Positions 21,231-31,441 of a stretch of DNA of 64,000 bases are shown in pieces. This DNA is from Agelaius tricolor (taxonomy: Eukaryota > Chordata > Aves > Passeriformes > Icteridae), in NCBI GenBank assembly GCA_023055355.1, contig JALJCS010000001.1:94287381-94351380 (forward strand). The letters are read 5' to 3'. The position numbers were made by a program, and so were the translations under genes. Under the pieces are notes generated by a model that was not told the origin of the DNA, made no database searches, and saw only the letters and a list, made by a program, of their open reading frames with translations. Position 1 is the stretch's first letter. Every line of letters starts with the position of its first letter.

Positions 21231-24200
21231 GTAAGTGCAGGGGGCAGTGCGGCGGCGACCCCCGGCTCCTGTCCAGTCCCCCAGGGTGCTCATGGCTATT
21301 TGGCTGAACTGTGACTCTTCCTCCCCCCACAACACGCAAGGCTAAACAAATACTCTACAGCTACTGATAACGTCTAAAAGGTGATTAGGAAATGTTTTTC
21401 TCTTTACTGGTGGCTCCAAAGCAGATGATGCAGAAGTTAAAAATACAGTTTGTAGTAAGGCTTCATCACACACTAAGACGTTTCCATATTCCTTACAATA
21501 TTCTTTGAACCTCCTCTTTGTGATCTTGACTGCTTTTGTTGGGCAGTTTTCATGAATCTACCTTCCCATGTGCATATGTGCTGTGTATATTACAGTAACC
21601 CAAATTATTTTGCATATTATATAAATTAGGACAGCAGGATCTAGAAGCAACTCGGACACAACTGTAGTGAATTGCTTTTGCTTGTGGGCTGAGTATTCCA
21701 CTCCAGGAGATAGCAGGAGCTGCACCAGCTGCTCCTGGAGAACAGAGAGCGGGTGAATGCTGCAGTAAACCGGGTACTCTGACAACACCTGCATGAAAGA
21801 CACAAGTCTCAAATTCCAGCATGTCTTAGTTCTGATTTGAAAAAGCCTCACAGATGTAAAGACAGTCCTCAAGTGAAGGTGAATATCTTGATGGTCTAGG
21901 GAAGGAGGGAAGAGCCATGAATATGCACTGGTATGTTTCAGGTGCTTATGAGAATGAGAGGTGATGTCAAATCCTTTTCTAATCCAGTGGTGGAACTGTG
22001 GCACATTATCAACCTGGTACAGTGCTCTAAGTGCCTTCAGCCTGAAAGAAAAACCCCTTAGTTCTGTCAGATGTGCAATTATCACTGAATGCAAACAGAT
22101 TATTTTTGAGGCCATCAATCTGGTATGCCAGACATGTTTAATGCACTCCATCAGATGACAAAGCAGCACAAATAATTTGGTTCACGGACAGCAGCTTTTT
22201 ACTGCAAATTGGACAACCATACAAATTCCCAGTTCCTCTTTTCTTTTTTCCCTCCCTCTGTTTACAGACAAAAGAGATGCCTGTATAAATCTTAAAAGCA
22301 TGTTTTTGCTGTCTTGTGTACTTTAGTCTTCTATTAGCTTCTGTAAGTACCATGAAATTTAATGGAGTTAAAGTGGCCTAAATTAAGTGTGCTCCAGCTG
22401 TAGCCAAAATGCCTGAGTACAGATTGCACATAATGTTGTGAACCAGCAAAGCAACCTGAAGGAAACTTTTAAGTTCAACACATCTAGCAAAGCTCACAGC
22501 TACTTATTTTATCTCTTTTTAAAATTTTTCTCTTCCTCTTTTCAGAGTAGGGAGCAGTGAAGTATCTTTGACAAAACTTCCTGTTGGAATGCCTCACATC
22601 AATGCAGCTGCAGCTCTGCAGATTTCCATGCTGCTCTTTGCTCTTCCTGCACAGTATTTCATATCTCAGTGGTATGGAACGGACTCTGCCGAGCGCACCC
22701 AAATAACAGAAAGGTTGTAAGACTCCCCTTCCCTACTGCAGTTATTTGTAAGAGAATTCTCTTCCTCATCCCCAATGACACTTTGTCCTGGAAAGCTGAA
22801 GTGTGGGTGGATTGGCTATTCCTATACAAAACCAACATTTAAATCACACCTCAGGCATTTTTGTGGCTTAATATGACTGTATTTAGTTTCAAAATTCAAA
22901 TAGCAATTGTTGATTTCTTCACATAAAAATCTTATTAATCTGCATGGGTGCCTTAACCTCATTCTTTTTTGGGACATTCCAATATATGTTACTCAGGGTT
23001 ATGTCCCTTTCAAAAGATGAAAATTAAGTGATTAAGTAACATTAGTTCTGATTTTCCATCACCTTTTGACATTTACCGTTATAAAATATTTTTTTGCACA
23101 GTATGACTCAGTACAGACTCTTAACCAACAAAATTCACTCACAGTAAATTACTTAAGGCAGGGACAATGATAAGAGCTAAGTAAGGAGTGCCATTTTATC
23201 TATGAATTAAGAAGCAGTGTATTGACAGAATCCCACACACATATCTCCAAAGAAAAAGTGGAGATTATTACATCAGATCCAAATTTTTGACAGTGGTGTC
23301 CATTGGCAAGCACAGGCATCTTGAAATGAACCATGCAAAGAGAGACTCAGTTGTACATGTGGCCTGTGCAGTGTGCTGGCTGTGTGGTTTATCTGTGGAA
23401 TTCCAGTGCATGAAGCAGGAAGAGCAAAAGATTGGTCTGATGAAAAGAGAACTAAGCTTGGCTTATGCATAAAGATCCAGAGTGAAATAATTTTCAGGCC
23501 TCATGGAATGAGTCAACCACTTATTATTTAGATTTATGCAAAAACCTGTAGGCTTTTTTAATAGTATTTTGATTATGTACACCATTTAAAAAATATCTCA
23601 TGGTCTCTATTCTCGAATAACAGTCGAAGCTGCAGAATCTGAATGTAATTTAACAATTCCTATGTTCCAAGTACAGGAAGAAAGCAATCTTGTAATGAAA
23701 AATGGTATTTTCCAAAATTTACATATGGTTTACTGGTACAAGTGATGACTGAAAGAATATTAATTTTCAGTGTTGATATTAATCTTGAGGAGAAATTGTT
23801 CATGGTCACTGACCTTTTCTTTCTCTTTGCTACAGAAGTGAAACTTCAAAGCTTAAATATTAAAAATCTATATAAGAATACTAGAGAAGGTTTTAAAAAC
23901 AATCTGATGACCATTTTTACTCCTAAAGGATAATTGCCTCTTGGAGCATCTCAACAAGATCTTACTTGAGTCTGGATGCATGGGCAGATGGTTTAAAGCT
24001 GTGGCTCTCAAAGACAAGGTAGGGTGTTACCGTCTGCACCTAGGAGATTTCAGCCATGGTCTGCTCTGAGCAGGAAATGTGCTGTGGGGGAAGTAAGTGA
24101 CAAAGAGGAAATATCTCTCATTTGCTTCTTCAGACTGATCTGGAACTTTCTGAACAAACATCAAAACTGAACTCCATGTGAAACTAAATGTAACTCATGC

Positions 24201-27200
24201 CAGTAATCCTGTACGTGTTATCCTTAAAATTTATCTGACTCTGAAGGCAGAACAATTAGCCACATCAGATGCTTTAGCATTGGATGGATATCTCATGCTC
24301 TATATTGTAGTTCAAGTTCAAAATCTGAATTAGGAATCACAGACAGAAAATCTGTGGGCTAAGAAGTAGCAAAATTTTGATTATTGGTCATATAACAATG
24401 ATTGGTCTAGAAAAAGTAAAATTCTATCCATTCATACATACAAACCATTTTAATTTAAGAAGACTTCATGGACTTCTTTCGGTTTGTTGATGGACTTATT
24501 TGTGAGATTTAATTCATGTACAGTAGAAATACTCCAAAGGTTTTACTTTGTATGGACCTTTAAAGGTCCTTTATTCTAGATCCATGTACAATAATCAATG
24601 GTGTCAAGTCCTCTGAACTGTGGAGGATCCCGACTTAGTTTTGCTCCCAGCAAAACCTAGGGAATGGTCTATGAATGGAATCAGAAACTGTGCTCTTCTA
24701 AGGTTCACCATAAATTGCTTCTCAACTTTGTGGAAAGCTCCATGCATATCTTAAGATAAAGCCTGCAAAGATCAAATGATCCATTGATTATCTGTATATA
24801 GTTGGATTAAGTTGGATTATTTGTATATAGTTTGTATATAGTATAGTGTCTGTGTCTTCTGAATATTTTATAAAGAACTGGTTATCCTAAAAATAATGTC
24901 ATTTGAGACCTTCTATATTAGCTGCTGTTTTAACTTTGCCCATTCCTTTTTCTGTTAAGAGGAACTTGTCGTCCTTAAGTCTTTCTACACATTTGAGCTA
25001 AACCAAAACTTTTGTAAAAAACATTGTTTGCACAGGAACCTGCTCTCATTTTCCTGCAGGCAGAGTGAAGGGAGTAGTGAAGTGATGGTGCTGAAAGGCA
25101 CCATCAAAGAGGAAGGAGACTAGGACAACCTGTAGTTCTTTGGCACTAATGGTTTGCTGGCTAGTATGGATGCAGGATGTTACCCAAACTCCTCTGTTTG
25201 TAGACTGCTGCTGTTACACTGCCAGCACAAGGAAATGTTCCATATTCTCATAGTTTTTTTTACACTTTTTCACTACAGCAATGAAAAATGTTAGCCATTT
25301 CCCCTTTCTAAACATGTCTGTCTCCTACTGCCCACCTTTTACATTCAGATGAAATTCAGTCTAGTGCAGAAGGAAAAGCTACACCTACTGCAGCCTTAGG
25401 CAGGGACTCATCACCAGACACCTTGTCCGTACCAGTAAAAACCAATTTTAAAAGACTTTACAAAAGAAGTCTTTTGAAGAATCACACTGTAAGAAGAGTG
25501 CAGAGCAGTGTTTGTTCACATCTATAAAATTAGTGGATTTCCTCTGATATAAAAATTCTAATGCAACTGTAGAGTAAGATATTCAAAGAAATTAGATCAT
25601 ACTTTTTTTTTTTTCTGTTGGAACAAATTTCTTTTTCTTGTGTATTCCTTAGAAGTGTTTTTATGTAAAACTCATGCAGGCTTCAAATTGTAGGGAAGTT
25701 TGTATCAAAGGCTTTGCAGTATCCCACTTAGGATAATTAACCTTCTGATTATTATTAAAACTCAGCTTCTAAAGAACTTGTTTGTATGTTGAGTTATTAA
25801 TTTTACATTTTAGGAATTGGTACTATGGAGAGAACAAAACTAAAAGCGGTGCCAATGAAGCAAAACTCCATTCTTATCTTGCAGGTATTGAAGTTTCTGC
25901 AATCCTTTCATATTTTACTTATGATGCTGTCTATAAGGCTTCTATAGTGGATTTCTTTACTTAGTTTGTAAATGGCAGACTTTTTTCCTTTTTTCATCTT
26001 TCTAAACATGATTGATAATATTCAGTAAACAAAACAGTAAACATAAAACCCAAGGCCTCTTCCCTGTGTTGTGTAATAGTATCAATATGATGTAACTATA
26101 TGTAGGTATTTTACTGAACACATCAGTGTATGTATTTTGTATTGACCTATGAAACAGTGGTGCAGCTTTCACTTGATTCAAATGAACTGATTTAGATCAA
26201 TTTCATAGAAGGAAAAAGAAATAGTTGACCACTTTATTCCTGGAAAAAAGTCCCTAATCAGACTGAATAGAAGAATTCTGTGACCTAAACTGGCAAAAAA
26301 TGTTACAATAAGTTACCACATGTAAGCACGGTAAAATATTGTATGTAAGGCTTAAGTAATTGTCAATGCATACACGTGTTAATGCTTTCTAAAACTCTGT
26401 TAAGATCCCTATGTAATATCAAATGCATACAAATAGAAAAGTTTCTTAGTGGATGTTCCTTCATAAAATATAGTAATTAATATTCTGGGGGGGGAAAAAA
26501 GCACTCGTTCTTCTTTAATTCCCCTATAAATCTAATTATCAGTTCTCTTCAGGTAGAAGTCAGAATAATTTCTGTTAAAATTTTTAATATAACTGATCAA
26601 ACTTTTATCCTTGCTAAGTCTCTTTCTTTGTTAAATTAGAATCAGCTTATGTTCACAGTCCAAAGCCTGAATATATTAAGTTCTGTGTGGGCCAGGTAAT
26701 AATTCACAGAAGATTTGGCTACTCAGGAGTCATTGTCGGATGGGATGTAAAAGCTAACGCTCCAGAAGAACAACTACGACCCAGATATCCTCCAGTGAAA
26801 CAGGTCTGAATGTACTAAACTCTTGCTTTATTAATATATACACAGAATAAACTCAGGTTAAAATACCCTCAGAAACACTGTTACAGACCAACTTCCTGCC
26901 ATCCTAGTGGGAAATGCTCCAGAGTTCTGCATCACCTGTGCAGCTGAGTGGTACCTTTGCTGCTTCTGCACTGTGGTTCCAGTATAGCTTGGCTTTTACA
27001 CCACTAGTGGCTAAGCTTCACTGGTCAGGGCTGTAGTGGACATATCTCAAATTAAAACTACTCACTTTTTATACACAGTGTTGTATTTGAACTACCAGCA
27101 TCAACCTATGATGTCTGAATGGATTTCTCCTGCCATGTCACTAAAATTGAGAAGCTGTTAAGTCCTTTATCTGGTTATCCATAATTGGTGGCATTTTCAC

Positions 27201-30200
27201 TGCACTTAAGAAATGCAAGTAATCCTCTGTGTTTAATCAGTTTCAGTGAAAAAGCAATGTTTTTGAGGATCTGGTTACTTGGAGTGTAAATCTATTTAAA
27301 AACAAATTTTGTTAGAATTCTTAAAGCCTTTGAATTTCTCTTGCTTAAGTCCTTGTATTTGAAAATCAAATGCTAAATCTTTGCTGACAGTGCTAATCTG
27401 GTAATGCAGTGCTGCACACTCTATATGCCACTGACATGCTGCTTAAGTGGCAGGAAGACACTAATTATTAAGTCAGAGAACTGAAAATGAAGAAAACATG
27501 AAAATCTTTGCCTATAGCAGAACATTCATGTTCAGCTGGGAACTGACATTCAGTCCCATTTTGTGCTTTTGCTTCCTTCCCTGATGTAGTTTTATCCAAC
27601 TGTCCCTCATCTTTGGCCTCCAAAACACCTGCATCCTTGCTTTCTTTTCTCCTCTCTGTAGTGTTATCACCAGCTGAACCCCCAAGAATTTTTTAGCAGG
27701 CATTGATTCTTTTTATGTCCCTTACATTGTTCTGCTGTCCCAGCCTTGTGTTCATCTTTATTGTTTTTATTTCAAGAGCGATGACAAGGGGTTTAAGCAT
27801 CTTTTGCTGGTTTTGAGGTTTAATTGCCTTTGCCTCTCATGTCATAAGCACTTTGCAAAATGCCTTCTGACATTTAAGCTGCAGCTTACTGAGCTTGGTC
27901 CTTGTAAATCCCTCAAAACATCAGCCAGGTTTTCCTTGCCTTCCTCTGACTTCCAGATCTTTATGAAATCACTGAGCAGAGGCCACTGCCTGTTCATTGA
28001 TCAATACTGATTGCTTCATAAACTCCATCTGTATTCATCCATCACTTTTATGTGTTTAGATTGTGGGTTACTTAGGGCAGGAATGTTTATGGATAGCAGC
28101 AAACAGCACGGCCCATATTCCCTGGCCCAGGATTTGTTTTCACAGGCACTTCTTTGTTGGAAGATTCAGGTATATATACATATAGAAGTTGCCTTAGCTC
28201 TTTCCAGGGACCATGGTTGTTGGAGGTGGCACTATGTTCTAAACTTGTCTCTTCCTCTCTTGGAGTTTAGTTGTCACTTGTGAAGGAAAAAGGGTGGTAG
28301 CAGATCGCCATTGGGCCTATGTACAAAAAAGCAAGGATATTGTAAATCTGGTCTGTGCAAAAAAAAGGTTAATTAAACTTAAAAAATGTTTCAGATATCC
28401 CAAGAACTTCGTGTGTTGCAGTTCTGATTGCTTTATATTTAATTCTGACACTGGTAAAATCATAAAAATGAACTGGCTGTATATACACACACACATATAT
28501 ACACACATGTATCTCAAGGGGATTTAGGTTCTGTAAGCCCACTGAAAGTTAACTGATTATAATATGTAATCTTTAGTCATCATCTCTCTTTGAGGCTATT
28601 TATTTTCTTTCTATTTTTACAGGATCTAAAAGATACTCCTCACTATCGAATTCTAATTAACAAAGCAAATGGATTTGGCAAATCTACCGCTTATGTTTCT
28701 GAGGAAGAGATAACAGTTATTATGGGATTAGAGGTAGTATTTATTCAGTTGCAACTTGATTGTTACCCTGTATGTTTAAAAGTTGGCTGACCTTTGGCTT
28801 AATAGATACCAGCTAGGATGCAAAATTAGTGAAAACTAATAGAGAAAGCAGATAAATTACTGCTGTACTTTCAAGCATGGGTTTTTGAAGCCGAAAAATG
28901 ACCAAACTCAGGTAGTACCCACTTTAAAGTATCCAAGTGCTGAGGTTTGTAAGTGTTTTAACAACTTGATTTCCATTATATTTGGCTGTTGTGATTTCTG
29001 GGCATCTAGTAAAGTATGTTAGTTTCTCAATTCTACTCTGAAAAATCTCCATTTCAAACAGCTGCTGCCCAGACTGAAGAATGTCTCCTTTCTTAACTAC
29101 AAAATTCTTCGGGAGCCAAAAATTCTGTTTTGTGTATCAGGGTTGAAGTAGCTTTTGATTCCTGGCTTATGCAAGGCACACCTGAGTTTTAGACTAGTCT
29201 GAGACTCTGAGCCAGAAAACAGCCTTCAGGCATGCATGCCACATACAGGTGGCTTTTTGCAAGGGAAGCCTTATCTGTTGTGGATGCCTTCTCTTTGGAC
29301 AGTGGCAGGGTCTGTATTTTAAAAAACAGCAAGTAGATGAACCATTCACCTAACAGGAGACACTTGGTCTAGTCAAACAGAGCAGATTAAAATTGGCACA
29401 TTCCTCTGCCTTTTGGGAAAACCCTCCAAAGGAATTGTGTAAGTCAGACTAGCCTGAAGACTCTCCATGCTCTCTCTCAAAACTGTGCTGCTGCACATAA
29501 AGGACTCCTCTCAAGCACAGTGTGACAATCACCTCTTTTACTTGGGAGAAGCCTTAGTTCAGTCCATTCTGGTTTAGCCATCAATTGTAATATAGAATAT
29601 GCCAACATGCACGAATTTAGGAGCAGAAACTATGCTGTTCCAGATGAGTATCATAAATATTTAAAACTGGATTCTGCCCACACTGTCTAAAAAATGCACC
29701 TTCCACTATGCCAGTTAGCTGGCTACCTTCAGTTTCCTTTGTATTCCATCAGGAGAAACAGATACTTCATCTTAAATATTTACCTTGTGGAATTAGCTTT
29801 TAAGGTATCAAATTGCTTTATTCGCCCACGTGACAGGTTAATTCTCCATGAAGATTATTGGAGAAACTATTGGTAACAAGCTCACAAAACCAGGTATTTC
29901 AAAGTTGTCTAGCTGAAATTATTAATAGATGGTGAGTCATGTCTCAAGTTCAAAAGGTCTGTGGATTGCCCTCACCCAGCCTTTTGTACAGCCTAATAGG
30001 CACAGTAATTTCTTGAAGAGTTGAAAGATCAGAAAATGCTTAGACTTGTCATGACCCTTTCCCAGCTGACAGTTCTGAGCCACTCACTGCAGGCTTCCTG
30101 CATCAAGACAAGGCTTGGATTGTCCTGGGTGGTTTTGCATCTTCATATTGGACCTAAGGTCATCACCTGGGTCTGTCTTCACCATCTCCCCCACCGCTTC

Positions 30201-30700
30201 TTTACTGTTCTTGCTGCCTCATTGGATTAGATAACTGATCCAGCTAAAAGAAATACCAAATACCTCTAACAAGTGTTAGAGGTTCACAAGTTAGAGCAAC
30301 ACAAGTGGGAACTACTTCAGTAAGAAACAGTGCTGATTTTAAAAACTGATGCTGGTGTAAATCTAGCTTGTAACATCTCATGAGATCTGTTCAACATTTG
30401 TGAAGTACTTGGAGAGAGTTGCTATTCTGATGACAGTAATTCAGTTATGGTACACAGAAAATGCCATTGAAAGTACCTCTATGTACATTAAAAACTCATC
30501 AGGAGTTTTCAAACAATGTAGTAACTTCAATACTTAATTTAAGTATCAGTTTATATTTATTTCCAATTCTAATGCTTCTTTAACTTGAAATATTTTTTTC
30601 TCAGGTGTATCACCCTGATATGGAAACCTACTTCAGTGGATATGATGGATCAAAGTACATTATGCAGCCATGGTTGAAAAAACTCTACCCTCATGACTGA
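21091..30700 (+). CDS. YccV/HspQ-like (hemimethylated DNA-binding) domain protein
   Basis: Six predicted exons (21091-21230, 22546-22716, 25814-25884, 26640-26803, 28623-28733, 30605-30700) join in frame to 250 codons. If translation begins instead at the exon-2 ATG (22589, MPHINAAAALQ), the product is 189 residues, with a hydrophobic segment (LQISMLLFALPAQYFI) just after the start that fits a signal anchor. The C-terminal half is a YccV/HspQ-like domain: KFCVGQVIIHRRFGYSGVIV then GWD, HYRILINKANG, AYVSEEEI and YFSGYDGSKYIMQPW. The same domain forms the C-terminus of FBXO21, but no F-box is seen. In bacteria, HspQ regulates proteolysis; the vertebrate role is unknown. The gene sits between PHIP and IRAK1BP1. 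Exons 3-6 are very secure, exon 1 is not. I give no symbol because I do not securely recognise one. Confidence 0.85.
21301..22545. other. Intron 1 of the YccV-domain gene
   Basis: This lies between the candidate exon 1 donor and the exon 2 acceptor. An open frame of 203 codons on the minus strand (21558-22169) has no recognisable domain. I see no repeat. Confidence 0.4.
22546..22716 (+). CDS. YccV-domain gene exon 2 with membrane segment and likely start
   Basis: The exon follows a pyrimidine tract ending TTTTCAG and stops at GTAAGA. It encodes the ATG at 22589 (G at -3), then AALQISMLLFALPAQYFISQ, a single hydrophobic segment, then WYGTDSAERTQITERL. Confidence 0.75.
22717..25813. other. Intron 2 of the YccV-domain gene
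   Basis: AT-rich sequence between a GTAAGA donor and a TTTTAG acceptor. I find no exon or recognised repeat in it. Confidence 0.6.
25814..25884 (+). CDS. YccV-domain gene exon 3
   Basis: The exon lies between TTTTAG and GTATTG and encodes NWYYGENKTKSGANEAKLHS then YLA. It bridges the membrane segment and the YccV-like domain. Phases on both sides fit. Confidence 0.8.
26640..26803 (+). CDS. YccV-domain gene exon 4, first half of the domain
   Basis: The exon encodes SAYVHSPKPEYIKFCVGQVI, then IHRRFGYSGVIVGWD and ends RPRYPPVKQ. The G-Q-x-x-x-H-x-x-F-G-Y-x-G-V-I pattern is the hallmark start of the HspQ/YccV fold. Confidence 0.92.
28479..28510. repeat. TA/CA microsatellite
   Basis: About 30 bp alternate TA and CA dinucleotides inside intron 4 of the YccV-domain gene. 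Confidence 0.6.
28623..28733 (+). CDS. YccV-domain gene exon 5, second half of the domain
   Basis: The exon encodes DLKDTPHYRILINKANGFGK then STAYVSEEEITVIMGLE. The H-Y-x-(I/V)-L pattern, N-G and Y-V-(S/A)-E-E match the second half of YccV/HspQ. It is 111 bp, phase 0. Confidence 0.92.
28734..30604. other. Intron 5 of the YccV-domain gene
   Basis: Non-coding sequence without recognised elements. The intron before it (26804-28622) likewise shows only a short TA/CA microsatellite at about 28479-28510. Confidence 0.55.
30605..30700 (+). CDS. YccV-domain gene terminal exon
   Basis: The exon encodes VYHPDMETYFSGYDGSKYIM then QPWLKKLYPHD and TGA. The HPD, YFS and Y-P near the end parallel the end of FBXO21. 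A poly(A) signal follows at 30806. Confidence 0.92.
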   Translation: MYHPDMETYFSGYDGSKYIMQPWLKKLYPHD

Positions 30701-30805
30701 GTACTTCAGTGTCTGTACATGCAACGTACATCCAGATAACAGATGTCCTTTTCAAAACTGAGCAAACAGACACCAGGATAAAATGTGTATTTCTTCCTAT
30801 GATGA

Positions 30806-30811
30806 AATAAA
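30806..30811 (+). terminator. Poly(A) signal of the YccV-domain gene
   Basis: AATAAA lies 106 bp after the stop codon. The implied 3'UTR is about 130 bp. Confidence 0.7.
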
Positions 30812-31140
30812 ACATTCCTAAGCAGGTTTTATGTTGGACACACACTTTTGTCAGAAGCGAACACAATGCCTGTTCAGTTTGTCACGACTCAGCAATGGGG
30901 ATTAATTTCCTTCCAGTTTTGGGAGGAAAGGTAAACACAGTTTCAGATATGGCACAGTTTCAGCCAGGTGTGCCAAACGTTTGGCACATCAAATATCTTG
31001 CTGTTATACTGGGGCCAGGAAAAAAAATAAGCAGCTGTGAACTGTAGTTTCAGAATTAACTGTAACCTTAATTTTAGGGGACAGACTTACCACAAGAATG
31101 AAGTAAAAAACCATAAAAAATCACAAGAAAGCATAAAAAT

Positions 31141-31146
31141 TTTATT
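31141..31146 (-). terminator. Poly(A) signal of IRAK1BP1
   Basis: AATAAA on the minus strand lies 25 bp after the stop codon, giving a very short 3'UTR. It faces the YccV-gene poly(A) signal 330 bp away. Confidence 0.65.
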
Positions 31147-31170
31147 AAGATGTGTAGGATTTGAAGGTTT

Positions 31171-31441
31171 CTAGGGCAATTTGCTTCTCCTGTTTTCTTT
31201 TCCCTTTATCTCAAACACAGCAAACACTCTACAAGATGCATAAGCAGTAGCATTCTGGATTCTTTCTTGCAGAGTCTGTGAATCAGCAGAGAGTGACAGG
31301 TGACTGTCTATGTGGCCTCCCCATTCTTTTGTTTCCTCTTCTTTTATCAATAAAGGCTTTCCCAGTGCCTGGCCAAACAGCTGACAGACTTCCTGGGCCT
31401 TCCGGCGCGTGTTCCCCACGGCAGTGACACACACTTGGCGG
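31171..31441 (-). CDS. IRAK1BP1: IRAK1BP1 exon 4, C-terminal coding
   Basis: After a CTCTCAG acceptor the exon encodes RQVCVTAVGNTRRKAQEVCQ through RVFAVFEIKGKENRRSKLP and a TAG stop at 31173-31171. The basic C-terminus resembles the nuclear-localisation region of the mammalian protein. Confidence 0.95.

Larger units (their letters stand above)
20300..21300. promoter_or_regulatory. CpG-rich island, likely promoter of the YccV-domain gene
   Basis: A sharp change from AT-rich to GC- and CpG-rich DNA occurs about 20.3 kb and ends near 21.3 kb. Such islands mark vertebrate promoters. The first predicted exon of the plus-strand gene lies at its 3' side, ending at a GTAAGT donor at 21231. No TATA box is evident. 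The minisatellite occupies its centre. Confidence 0.6.

Noticed and set aside
20311..21234. Plus-strand open frame of 307 codons with Gly/Glu/Pro-rich repeats
   Set aside because: It lies over the minisatellite, where GC richness removes stop codons in most frames. Unit lengths are not multiples of three, so no repeat protein is kept in frame, and it does not begin with ATG. Only its last 47 codons are kept as candidate exon 1.
21558..22169. Minus-strand open frame of 203 codons in intron 1 of the YccV-domain gene
   Set aside because: It is long for such sequence, but has no recognisable domain, no conserved motif and no sign of splicing or promoter. Transcript data or conservation would be needed to revive it.
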